DNA of 64,000 nucleotides from CAVLDP01 sp963661945 (lineage in GTDB: Bacteria; Bacillota; Clostridia; Lachnospirales; Lachnospiraceae). The stretch is from positions 1 to 64,000 of the forward strand of contig CAVLDP010000009.1 of the NCBI GenBank assembly GCA_963661945.1, in the 5' to 3' direction. The notes beneath the pieces were generated by a model that had not been told where the DNA came from, searched no databases, and saw nothing but the letters and a program-made list of their open reading frames with translations. The translations under genes and the position numbers were made by a program. Shown one piece after another: positions 8,205 through 16,176 of the stretch; position 1 is the stretch's first letter, and every line of letters starts with the position of its first letter.

Positions 8205-9191
8205 TTAATTTACTCTGACACGTGGGTCAACAACTGCATAGAGAATATCTGCAATCAGGTTGCCAAGTAGTGTCAGTACAGCTAAGAACAACATATAGAA
8301 CATGGTAAATGGTATATCACCCTGAACCAAGCTCTGGTAAGACGTGTAACCGATACCGGAGATCTGGAAGAGAGTCTCGGTAATCATAGCACCACCGAAG
8401 AGGCCTGGAAGAGTAGAACCAAGCAGGGTGATGATTGGAATTAGGGTATTGCGGAATGCGTGATGATTGATAACGCGATTCTCGGAAAGTCCCTTGGCAC
8501 GTGCGGTACGGATATAATCAGAATTCAGTACTTCAAGCATGTTGGCACGGGTGTATCTCATAAGAGAACCAATGCTGACTACGGTAAGTGTAATGGTTGG
8601 AAGTACGAAATGCTGAACGGTATCCATTCTCTGCATAAATGGTGATAACTGGTCATGCATACGACCAACCATACCATAGAGGTCGAACCATCCAAGCTTT
8701 ACGGAGAAGATATATTTCAGAATCGTCGCAAAGAAGAAGGATGGCAGAGAAATACCAATCAGGGCCAGAACCGTAATTGTATAATCCAGCTTGGAATATT
8801 GCTTCCGGGCTGCTGCGATACCGAGCGGAATGGCGATTAGAATCTCTAGAATGAAGGATGCAAGCGCCAGTCCAAAGGAATACCAGATGACATCCTTGAA
8901 TTTCTCGATAACTGGCTTATTCCAGTACCAAGAATCACCGAAGTCTCCAGTTATAGCATGAGAAGCCCAAGAGAAATATCCCTGAACCACACCAGTATCC
9001 AGTCCATATTGGGCATTTAATTGTTCAACCCATTCGTCATAGGACTTAGAGCCAGGATGAGTTGACAGCGTACGTGCCTGTGACTCTACATAGGAAGTAG
9101 GCAGACATCTCATCAAGCCATAGATAATCATAGAAACAAAGACCAAGATCACTGCGGAAATCAGAATTCGCTTCACTAAAAATTTCTTCAT
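8205..9191 (-). CDS. oppB: Oligopeptide ABC transporter permease OppB
   Basis: A 328-residue permease that forms the translocation channel with OppC. It has an N-terminal helix (VKRILISAVILVFVSMII), a periplasmic-facing loop of about 80 residues, and five further helices. The EAA loop DYIRTARAKGLSENRVINHH lies near residue 225. AGGAGT precedes the ATG. Separated from oppA by 192 bases that hold two hairpins, it probably still belongs to the same transcription unit. Confidence 0.95.
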   Translation of the reverse strand: MKKFLVKRILISAVILVFVSMIIYGLMRCLPTSYVESQARTLSTHPGSKSYDEWVEQLNAQYGLDTGVVQGYFSWASHAITGDFGDSWYWNKPVIEKFKDVIWYSFGLALASFILEILIAIPLGIAAARKQYSKLDYTITVLALIGISLPSFFFATILKYIFSVKLGWFDLYGMVGRMHDQLSPFMQRMDTVQHFVLPTITLTVVSIGSLMRYTRANMLEVLNSDYIRTARAKGLSENRVINHHAFRNTLIPIITLLGSTLPGLFGGAMITETLFQISGIGYTSYQSLVQGDIPFTMFYMLFLAVLTLLGNLIADILYAVVDPRVRVN

Positions 9192-9251
9192 GATGAAGCA
9201 CTCCTTTTATAAAATACTTTTACTTATAGTAATTCCGTCCTCTTTACAGAA

Positions 9252-9347
9252 AAGGAATTACATAAATCGACAATCTGTCTAATTATATATAGAAAATCAG
9301 ATTTGTCAATCTATGTAATTCCTCTTGAGGCGGGGCAGCTGCCCCGC
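9252..9347 (-). other. Two intercistronic hairpins between oppA and oppB
   Basis: On the oppA-to-oppB transcript, first comes an 18-base perfect palindrome, GCGGGGCAGCTGCCCCGC (9330-9347), then a long imperfect hairpin of about 25 pairs (arms 9252-9278 and 9298-9326) around an AT-rich loop. Neither is followed by a proper T run, so they are more likely RNA-stability or partial-attenuation elements that favour the binding protein over the permeases than full terminators. Confidence 0.6.
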
Positions 9348-9383
9348 GACAAAAGAAATTATCATCTGAAAATGTAAGAATAA

Positions 9384-11645
9384 TTACTTGGTAGCAACCT
9401 TCTCAATCTCAGAAATGTAACCATAATTGGTTGTTAAATCACTAGGAAGGTTATCAACGTCTACACGCTCAGAAGAGTAGATTACAGATTCCTGTCTCTG
9501 ATATACAGGGATTTCAACTGCGAAATCTACGACATAATCAAGAGCTTCCTTGTAGATTGCCTTACGTACAGACTGATCTGCAGTAGTACGTCCTTCCTCT
9601 ACTAACTGATCTAACTCGTCAGAATTGATGTGATAGTAGTTGGTAGCACCATTTGAGTGATAGATCTGATACATATCAGGATCTAAGGTTGCCTGCCAAG
9701 CTGCACACCAGAGCTCTGCCTGTCCTGCGTCAATAGCATCCCAAAGCTGAGAAGTATCGGTCAGGTCTGTGATATTCAGAGTAAAGCCGATAGATGCAAG
9801 AGCTTCAGATGCAGCAGTTAAGATACCGAAGGATGGGTGGTCACCAGAACCTGATGCACCGATCATGATCTCGTAAGTATCCTTGGCACCATCTGGTACA
9901 GAAGAGATCTTGCCGTCAGAACCGAATTCGAATCCAGCAGCCTTCAGGTAACCTACAGCAGCATCAAGAGCTGCAGCATACTTCTCATCTTCTGTCATGC
10001 TGTCTGTGTAGATATCATTTCCATCAACATCCTTAGAGAATGCAACAGAATAATCAGCGTCAGACTTCTTAGGTGCTGCCCATGAAGTGTTAGAGATTGG
10101 ATAGTCAATAACGGATGCAGCATCGCCATAGTAAGAATCGATTACTACGTCTCTGTATACACAAAGAACAGTTGCGATAGCCTTACGAAGGGCAATTGAC
10201 TGCTCTGATGCATGATCAGAACCAACCTTGACATTCTCAGAGTCCATACCGATGTAGCCGTATCCTCTGTAGTCATTTAGCTGAGTAGTAAGAACATCGC
10301 CAGAAAGCTCGCCATTTGAGTTCTCACCCTGGATCTGTGCAACTGCTTCCTTAGAGATAGAAGGCTCAGCAATATCAACAGTACCCTGGATTAAAGCATT
10401 TAACTTATCAGACTCAGAAGTAGTCTTAAGCTGGATGTTCTTGGTTACAGGAGCACCCTTGTAGTAAGACTCATTTGCCTCGAAGTAGCAGATCTTGTTC
10501 TCATACTTCACGAACTTGTATGGGCCAGCTCCAAGAGGAGTTGTAGTCTTAGACTTTACAGTAGACAGATCACCCTTTGTGAAACCAAACTGATGAGCAT
10601 CATAATCATATGCATCATCGCTACCATAGTAGTGGAGTGGGCAAACAGCTACAGCGAAGTTGTAGATAGAAGTTGCATCGTAAGATGAAGTAGTTACTCT
10701 TACTGAGTAGTCACCAGTCTTCTCGATACCTTCGATGTAGTCTGCAGACTCGCCAGTCTCGATAGATGCTGAATAGTAATCAGCATTATCACCAAGCTCA
10801 GCATTGATTAAGTCGCTGATAGAAGAACCAGCAGTCTCAGCATTGATTCCAGAATCTGACAGATCATAGCCATAATTGTCAACCATAGCCTGGAAGAAGT
10901 CCTCTGTAGTAGCATCCTCAGCAAGCTCATAACCCCAGTTTGCAGCACAAGCAGCAACTGAGTCGCCTTCTGCGTTGTAGCCATTAGCGATGCAGAAGTC
11001 TACGATTTCCTGAGCAAATGCGCTACCAGCTGTCTTGAAAGCAGTCCAATAGGTTGTGTACTCATCTTCTGTGTATGCATCTGTTGCGCTATATCCAGCA
11101 TCACCAGCATTCAGAATCAGAGAGCTACGCTGTTCCATACCGCTTCTGTATGCATCCATACCAACGATTGGTGTTGCGTAGAAGGTTGCAGAACCATCAT
11201 AAGCTGGATCTGCTAATACGTAGAATGTGAAGATAAGATCGTCAGCGGTGAGAGCTTCACCATCTGAGAATGTTACATCTTCGCGAAGATCGAAGTCGTA
11301 TGTTACGGTTCCGTCCTCATTCTCTGTTACAGTACAGTTTGCAAGGGATGAGTAGTCGTAAGAAGTACCATTGTACTCACGAGTCTCTCCATCCTTACCG
11401 TTCAGGACCATCTCACCTGCACGGTCATTGATCAGAAGGTAAGCAGCTGTTAAATCTGCTACATTCAGATCAGGTACAGAAGCAGCGAAGAATTCGCTGA
11501 ATTTCTCACTGAAATCGTCACTTGCGATTACGAGTGGAGTGTCTTGGCTTCCACTTTCGGATGAGCTAGAATTGCCGCATCCAGCAAGAGAAGCAACCAT
11601 GGTTCCAGCCAGAAGAACTGACAGGAAGCGCTTCCATTTTTTCAT
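9384..11645 (-). CDS. oppA: Oligopeptide ABC transporter substrate-binding lipoprotein OppA
   Basis: Extracellular peptide-binding lipoprotein (SBP family 5). A signal peptide with lipobox LAGC puts the lipidated Cys at residue 23, followed by a Ser-rich linker. The family-5 core is seen in YDFDLREDVTFSDGEALTAD, TKTTPLGAGPYKF and DPDMYQIYHS. At 753 residues it is well above the usual 540-600; the surplus lies mainly in an acidic insertion about residues 150-310. AAGGAGG precedes the ATG. It is the first gene of oppABCDF and is acidic, as expected for an exposed protein. Its size increase parallels the outward insertion in OppC. Confidence 0.93.
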   Translation of the reverse strand: MKKWKRFLSVLLAGTMVASLAGCGNSSSSESGSQDTPLVIASDDFSEKFSEFFAASVPDLNVADLTAAYLLINDRAGEMVLNGKDGETREYNGTSYDYSSLANCTVTENEDGTVTYDFDLREDVTFSDGEALTADDLIFTFYVLADPAYDGSATFYATPIVGMDAYRSGMEQRSSLILNAGDAGYSATDAYTEDEYTTYWTAFKTAGSAFAQEIVDFCIANGYNAEGDSVAACAANWGYELAEDATTEDFFQAMVDNYGYDLSDSGINAETAGSSISDLINAELGDNADYYSASIETGESADYIEGIEKTGDYSVRVTTSSYDATSIYNFAVAVCPLHYYGSDDAYDYDAHQFGFTKGDLSTVKSKTTTPLGAGPYKFVKYENKICYFEANESYYKGAPVTKNIQLKTTSESDKLNALIQGTVDIAEPSISKEAVAQIQGENSNGELSGDVLTTQLNDYRGYGYIGMDSENVKVGSDHASEQSIALRKAIATVLCVYRDVVIDSYYGDAASVIDYPISNTSWAAPKKSDADYSVAFSKDVDGNDIYTDSMTEDEKYAAALDAAVGYLKAAGFEFGSDGKISSVPDGAKDTYEIMIGASGSGDHPSFGILTAASEALASIGFTLNITDLTDTSQLWDAIDAGQAELWCAAWQATLDPDMYQIYHSNGATNYYHINSDELDQLVEEGRTTADQSVRKAIYKEALDYVVDFAVEIPVYQRQESVIYSSERVDVDNLPSDLTTNYGYISEIEKVATK

Positions 11646-11680
11646 AATATTCCTCCTTAAATGATAAATGAAAATATATG

Positions 11681-11702
11681 AAAACCCTGAAATGGCAGGG
11701 TT
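11681..11702 (-). terminator. Weak terminator upstream of oppA
   Basis: The hairpin AACCCTG-ccattt-CAGGGTT is followed on the minus strand by a short T run. It lies after the membrane-protein gene and before oppA, so it would separate the two. Confidence 0.5.
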
Positions 11703-11712
11703 ATCACCAAAA

Positions 11713-12240
11713 TTAGTGCTTGTCGATGGTTAGATTCGTGTAATTTCGATCGAAAAATCGACCAAAGGAAAGTGCGACAAGCAGGAGCAGAATCAGAAGT
11801 CCTAGGTAAATGCATTCCCGAAGGAGGTCAATCTGATCTCGATGCAGGATGATAAATAACAGATCCAGAACGATATTGCATCCGCTAAGTGCGAGAATCC
11901 CATAGACAGATCTTCTCATGCGAACGATGCCTCCGTCGTAGTCCGCCTTCTCCATAGCAATCTCAGCGTGGAAATAGGTAAAGGCGCCAATCAGCATATA
12001 GGCTGTTGGAAGAAACAGGAAAATATAAGGATAGACAACCCAAGCGGTTCTTGAGGAATCTGGATTGAGAAGTCCGAGGATAATCTCTATAGCCAAAAAG
12101 ATAAATCCATAGAGCAGATTCTGCCAGTTGGTCTTCTTCTTATCCTCTTCCGTCAGATGGAGTGTGTATCGGTCTCCGATATAGACGAATTGCCCATTCA
12201 TCTGTGGAGCATAATCATTCTTGTATTTATTCTTAAGCAT
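11713..12240 (-). CDS. Small four-helix membrane protein, function unknown
   Basis: A 175-residue protein beginning MLKNKYKNDYAPQMNG, with four predicted membrane spans (LLYGFIFLAIEIILGLL, YPYIFLFLPTAYMLIGAF, VYGILALSGCNIVLDLLFII and CIYLGLLILLLLVALSF). I do not recognise the family; the N-terminal motif MNGQFVYIGDRYTLHL looks like a conserved hypothetical of Lachnospiraceae. The frame stays open 46 codons further upstream, but AAAGG just before ATG 12240 favours this start. It precedes oppA in the same direction but a weak terminator intervenes, so a role in peptide uptake is not implied. Confidence 0.55.
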   Translation of the reverse strand: MLKNKYKNDYAPQMNGQFVYIGDRYTLHLTEEDKKKTNWQNLLYGFIFLAIEIILGLLNPDSSRTAWVVYPYIFLFLPTAYMLIGAFTYFHAEIAMEKADYDGGIVRMRRSVYGILALSGCNIVLDLLFIILHRDQIDLLRECIYLGLLILLLLVALSFGRFFDRNYTNLTIDKH

Positions 12241-12393
12241 TATGACCTTTCGAGGAATAAAACCCCCATGTGAGTATTTATTCATCTTGCATGAATTCTT
12301 ATGCAAATTCGGTATGATAGGTTGCTTGCGTGATATGGGGTGAATTGAAACACATATATATAGGAAGAAAGTGCCCACATCTCGCTTTTGCTT

Positions 12394-12544
12394 GTTAAAG
12401 TGTTATCTGATGAAAGAGCACCCGTTAGGGCGCAAAAAAGCAAGGATAACATTAACGTTCATAATTATACAACCTTGATTTGGGGCTTTTCAACTAAAAT
12501 CAAGAATAGGAGAGAGAATTCAACAAGGCTGTTTTAAGTTGAAT
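12394..12544. other. Structured non-coding region with successive inverted repeats
   Basis: The 414-base gap between the divergent membrane-protein and ATPase genes contains no convincing gene. It has an outer stem (12394-12407 with 12445-12456) enclosing a GC-rich hairpin (GCACCC-gtta-GGGCGC, 12418-12433), then CTTGATTT/AAATCAAG (12474-12481, 12497-12504), then ATTCAAC/GTTGAAT (12518-12524, 12538-12544). The rest holds the ATPase promoter and AT-rich sequence. Confidence 0.5.
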
Positions 12545-12589
12545 GAAATTCACCACCTACATCTAGAAAGGCGCAACTATATTTTGTGA

Positions 12590-12618
12590 TTGCTGAGATA
12601 GTTGAAACATATTACAAT
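12590..12618 (+). promoter_or_regulatory. Promoter of the ATPase gene
   Basis: TTGCTG at 12590-12595 and TACAAT at 12613-12618 are 17 bp apart, with the start codon 37 bases further on. Confidence 0.6.
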
Positions 12619-12654
12619 ATAAAGGCATGACAAGAGGTAAGGAGACTAGATGGG

Positions 12655-14031
12655 ATGTTTGTAGGGAGAGAACGCGAGATTGCAGAACTGAATATCTTTC
12701 TGGAGGATTCCGGCAAGGATATTGCGTGTGTATACGGACGTAAGGGGATTGGTAAGACTACGCTTCTTAAGCATTTTGCAGAGGGGACGAATCATTTTTA
12801 TTTCACAGCATATCCTACAACGGAGAATGAGATGCTTCGTTTTATGGGACTTGCTTTTGGTATGAAGAGCGCACCAGAGAGCTTATCCGAGGCACTGGAT
12901 TTCGTTGGAGAGAAGGCAGGAGAGGATGATTTCCTCCTGATTTTGGATCATTATGGGGATTTCGTGAAGGCTGGGGCTGATTTTGAAGCCGTACTTCAGG
13001 AATATGTGAATTCTAAGTGGGCAAATCAGAGAATCAAGGTGATTCTTGCAGAGGATTTGTATCTGAATGTGGATAAGTTCGTCACGGGCAAGAAGGCTAC
13101 CTGGCGTATTAATAAGGTTTCATTGATTGAGGTGGGTTCGCTTGGCATATATGATATGAGAGAACTACTTCCGGAAGTGTCATCCTTTGATTTGGCATTT
13201 CTATATGGACTTACAGGTGGAATTCCATCAAATGTGAATCGTATTCAGACACTTGCTGGAGATGAGGCAATTCAGAGACTTTTCCTGGAAGAGGAAGCAG
13301 CTGAACTTAGTAGACCAGAGGCGATTCTCTCTTCAGAGCTTAGAGAGTTATCTTATTATAATAGAATGCTTGTGGGACTAGCTGCTGGTAATACCAGGGT
13401 GAATCAGATCTCAAGCCTTGTAGAGAAGCCAAAGGATGTGGTTGTTCCATATTTCAACACTCTTATGAATGTCGGTATGGTTCAGAAGGAGAATCCGATT
13501 ACAGAGAAGACGAACCGCAAGAAGACCAGATATTCTATCGTGAATACATCTGATGAATTCTGGTATCGATTTATAGCACCTAGGATGGACCTCTTCTATG
13601 CTGGTGACAGTGATGGACTTCTTAGCGCGATTCATGATGACATGGATGGCTATATGCACGGCGTTTTTGTTCGCATGTGTAGAGAATACCTTCTGAAGCA
13701 GTCTGCTAAGGGCGAACTGCCATTTACCATAGATGAACTTGGTAATTGGTGGGTCAATGATGACGAGAAGGGCACGACAAGCGACTTTGATATGGTGGCA
13801 CTCGGCAAGCAGCAGGGCAAGACGGCGACGATATTTGGCCGCTGCTACTACAGCGATGAGCCGGTGGATCTTCGAGAGCTGAAGGAACTCATTGATCTAA
13901 CCAAGATGATTGAACATAATGGTGACCGTTTCTACCTGGTCTTCTCTAAGGCGGGTTTTCACGAGAATGCCAAGACAGCGGCCGCTGCCATTTGGAATAT
14001 TATGCTAGTAACACTTGAGGATATTTGCTAG
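12655..14031 (+). CDS. AAA-type ATPase with DUF234-like C-terminal domain, degenerate motifs
   Basis: A 458-residue protein of the archaeal-type ATPase/DUF234 family: an N-terminal P-loop domain, a winged-helix middle, and a C-terminal restriction-nuclease-like domain. It starts MFVGREREI; Walker A is GRKGIGKT (28-35). Walker B reads LLILDHY (about 94-100), where family members usually have DE, so the catalytic Glu is His. In the C-terminal domain DFDMVAL keeps its Asp, but the family's GECKW motif is GRCYY, losing the Glu and Lys of a PD-(D/E)XK site. Cellular role is unknown even in typical members. AAGGAG lies 11 bases before ATG 12655. It precedes the transketolase genes by 54 bases. Confidence 0.75.
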   Translation: MFVGREREIAELNIFLEDSGKDIACVYGRKGIGKTTLLKHFAEGTNHFYFTAYPTTENEMLRFMGLAFGMKSAPESLSEALDFVGEKAGEDDFLLILDHYGDFVKAGADFEAVLQEYVNSKWANQRIKVILAEDLYLNVDKFVTGKKATWRINKVSLIEVGSLGIYDMRELLPEVSSFDLAFLYGLTGGIPSNVNRIQTLAGDEAIQRLFLEEEAAELSRPEAILSSELRELSYYNRMLVGLAAGNTRVNQISSLVEKPKDVVVPYFNTLMNVGMVQKENPITEKTNRKKTRYSIVNTSDEFWYRFIAPRMDLFYAGDSDGLLSAIHDDMDGYMHGVFVRMCREYLLKQSAKGELPFTIDELGNWWVNDDEKGTTSDFDMVALGKQQGKTATIFGRCYYSDEPVDLRELKELIDLTKMIEHNGDRFYLVFSKAGFHENAKTAAAAIWNIMLVTLEDIC

Positions 14032-14085
14032 AATGAAACGGGCGTTTAGATACGCAAGGCACATTTAACAAGAAAGGACGACACT

Positions 14086-14925
14086 ATGACAAATCTGGAA
14101 TTACAGAAGAAGGCAGTAGCGATTCGCAAGGGAATTGTTACTGGTGTACATTCTGCCAAGGCTGGACATCCGGGCGGATCATTATCAGCAGCAGAGGTAT
14201 TTACCTATCTCTACTTTGAGGAGATGAATATTGATCCAGAGAATCCTGCGAAAGCGGACAGAGATCGTTTCGTATTGTCTAAGGGACATACTGCTCCTGG
14301 ACTTTATGCAGCGCTCGCAGAGAGGGGTTATTTCCCAAAGGAGGATCTGAAGACTCTTCGCCACATCGGTTCTCACCTGCAGGGACATCCTTGTGTGGCA
14401 CATACACCAGGTATTGATGCATCTTCAGGCTCTCTCGGCCAGGGTATCTCTGTGGCATGTGGTATGGCGCTTTCTGCCAAGCTTTCCGGTGATGATTATC
14501 GTGTCTATACTTTGCTCGGTGATGGCGAGATTGAGGAAGGACAGGTGTGGGAGGCTGCTATGCTTGCTGGCTTCCGCAAGCTGGATAATCTGGTTGTCAT
14601 CGTAGATAATAATGGATTGCAGATTGACGGACCGATTGATGAAGTCAATTCTCCATATCCAATTCCAGAGAAGTTTCGTGCATTTAACTTCCATGTAATT
14701 GAAGTAAGTGATGGCAATGATTTCGACCAGCTTCGCGCAGCTTTTGATGAGGCTCGCTCTACGAAGGGACAGCCTACTGCAATCGTTATGAAGACGGTGA
14801 AGGGCAAGGGCGTCTCCTATATGGAGAACCAGGTCGGTTGGCATGGCAAGGCTCCAAATGACGAGGAGTATGCAATTGCTATGGAAGAATTACAGAAGAT
14901 GGAGGATGCGTTATGTCAGATGTAA
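14086..14925 (+). CDS. Transketolase, N-terminal (thiamine-binding) subunit
   Basis: A 279-residue half of a split transketolase that moves two-carbon ketol units in the non-oxidative pentose phosphate pathway. The thiamine diphosphate and metal-binding motif GDGEIEEGQVWEAAM continues to VIVDNNGLQIDG. The N-terminal segment SAKAGHPGGSLSAAEVF holds the conserved His and Gly. Single-chain enzymes are about 650 residues; many anaerobes use this two-gene form. AAAGGA precedes the ATG. It overlaps the partner subunit by 13 bases, which suggests stoichiometric translation. Confidence 0.95.
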   Translation: MTNLELQKKAVAIRKGIVTGVHSAKAGHPGGSLSAAEVFTYLYFEEMNIDPENPAKADRDRFVLSKGHTAPGLYAALAERGYFPKEDLKTLRHIGSHLQGHPCVAHTPGIDASSGSLGQGISVACGMALSAKLSGDDYRVYTLLGDGEIEEGQVWEAAMLAGFRKLDNLVVIVDNNGLQIDGPIDEVNSPYPIPEKFRAFNFHVIEVSDGNDFDQLRAAFDEARSTKGQPTAIVMKTVKGKGVSYMENQVGWHGKAPNDEEYAIAMEELQKMEDALCQM

Positions 14926-15851
14926 AGAAAGTTGCTACCAGACAGAGCTACGGCGAAGCCTTAGTATCTCTGGGTGAGAAGCATGACAATCTTGTTGTTC
15001 TTGATGCAGATCTTGCTGAAGCTACGAAGACTGGCACCTTCAAGAAAGCATTTCCAGATCGATTTATTGACTGCGGTATCGCAGAGTCTAATATGGTTGG
15101 CGTAGCAGCAGGACTTGCCTCTACGGGCAAGGTTCCATTTTGCTCATCTTTTGCTATGTTTGCAGCAGGCCGCGCCTATGAGCAGGTTCGTAATTCAGTA
15201 GGATACCCACATCTGAATGTGAAGATTGGTGCAACACATGCTGGTATTTCTGTCGGTGAAGATGGCGCAACCCACCAGTGCTTAGAGGATATCGCTCTTA
15301 TGAGAGAGATTCCTGGCATGGTAGTAATTAATCCATCCGATGATATTGAGGCCAAGGCTGCAGTTGAGGCAGCATATGAGCATGAAGGACCAGTTTACCT
15401 TCGCTTTGGCCGTTTGGCAGTGCCTGTAATTAATGACAATCCAGATTACAAGTTTGAGATTGGTAAGGGAACCGTCCTGAAGGAAGGATGTGACCTGACT
15501 CTGATCGCAACTGGACTAGAGGTAAATGAAGCACTTGAAGCTACTAAGATGTTAGAAGCAGATGGCATTAGCGTAGAGCTTATTAATATTCATACGATTA
15601 AGCCACTAGATGAAGAGCTTGTAATTCGCTCTGCAGCGAAGACTGGCAAGGTAGTTACAGTAGAGGAGCATTCGGTAATCGGAGGTCTTGGTTCTGCTGT
15701 TGCGGAAGTCTTATCGGAGAAGCAGCCTACCAAGATGAAGAGAATCGGTGTCTATGATACCTTTGGCGAGTCTGGCCCAGCAGTTGATTTGCTTCATAAG
15801 TATCTTCTCGATGCTGAGGGAATCTATACACAAGTAAAGGATTTTATCTAA
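14913..15851 (+). CDS. Transketolase, C-terminal subunit
   Basis: A 312-residue partner carrying the pyrimidine-binding and C-terminal domains. The pyrimidine domain includes FIDCGIAESNMVGVAAGLA with the Glu that activates the cofactor, then THAGISVGEDGATHQ. The C-terminal domain has IHTIKPLDEE and VTVEEHSVIGGLG. It starts within the last codons of the N-terminal subunit gene, so the two must form a heteromer. The next small gene starts two bases after its stop, so three genes are translated in tight succession. DXP synthase was considered, but the split arrangement and lengths fit transketolase. Confidence 0.94.
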   Translation: MSDVKKVATRQSYGEALVSLGEKHDNLVVLDADLAEATKTGTFKKAFPDRFIDCGIAESNMVGVAAGLASTGKVPFCSSFAMFAAGRAYEQVRNSVGYPHLNVKIGATHAGISVGEDGATHQCLEDIALMREIPGMVVINPSDDIEAKAAVEAAYEHEGPVYLRFGRLAVPVINDNPDYKFEIGKGTVLKEGCDLTLIATGLEVNEALEATKMLEADGISVELINIHTIKPLDEELVIRSAAKTGKVVTVEEHSVIGGLGSAVAEVLSEKQPTKMKRIGVYDTFGESGPAVDLLHKYLLDAEGIYTQVKDFI

Positions 15852-15852
15852 T

Positions 15853-16089
15853 ATGAATACACCAAATCCAGCTATGCTTATGAAGCTTATGGGAGCTAAG
15901 AAGAAGTTCGAGGGCAACCATCCTAAGTTTGCATCATTTATATCAACAGTCATTCGACAGGGAGTAAATGAAGGAGATATCATAGAGATTTCCATTACTC
16001 GTCCGGATGGCACCAAGCTTGAGAGCAATCTGAAGGTACAAGCCTCTGATATGGAGCTTGTGGAAGATCTGAAGAGCTTAGCTAAGTAA
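15853..16089 (+). CDS. Small conserved hypothetical protein coupled to transketolase
   Basis: A 78-residue soluble protein with no signal peptide. The N terminus (MNTPNPAMLMKLMGAKKKF) looks helical, followed by FISTVIRQGVNEGDIIEISI and RPDGTKLESNLKV, which look like beta strands. I do not recognise a named domain; similar short proteins are familiar as conserved hypotheticals in Lachnospiraceae. The start codon is one base after the transketolase stop codon, with no spacer and its Shine-Dalgarno region inside the upstream gene, so translation is probably coupled. Function unknown. Confidence 0.6.
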   Translation: MNTPNPAMLMKLMGAKKKFEGNHPKFASFISTVIRQGVNEGDIIEISITRPDGTKLESNLKVQASDMELVEDLKSLAK

Positions 16090-16092
16090 AAC

Positions 16093-16147
16093 TTTAATTT
16101 CATTTTAAGTATAATTTAAGGTCCTCTTAAGGATTGGGTTCTAGAAT
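16093..16147 (+). promoter_or_regulatory. Four 11-bp direct repeats and -10 element before the surface-protein gene
   Basis: Consecutive 11-bp units begin at 16093, 16104, 16115 and 16126, each with a TTAA(G/T) core (cores at 16094, 16105, 16116, 16127). TAGAAT at 16142-16147 can serve as -10; no -35 hexamer lies 16-18 bp upstream of it. Eleven-bp direct repeats on one face of the helix that replace the -35 are typical of OmpR/PhoB-family activator sites. The regulator is not identifiable here. Confidence 0.65.
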
Positions 16148-16176
16148 GAACTCAAGTCGTTAGGAGGGCTTTTATT

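Noticed and set aside
9330..9347. GC-rich palindrome as an intrinsic terminator
   Set aside because: It has no T run on either strand, so it is listed as an RNA structure only.
12392..12408. A second Rex-like site (TTGTTAA-agtg-TTATCTG)
   Set aside because: The left half is perfect but the right half has only TTA in common with TTAACAA. The left half is better explained as one arm of the inverted repeat in this region.
12655..14031. The ATPase gene as part of a defence island
   Set aside because: No restriction, toxin-antitoxin, nuclease or mobile genes are near; neighbours are transketolase and a membrane protein.
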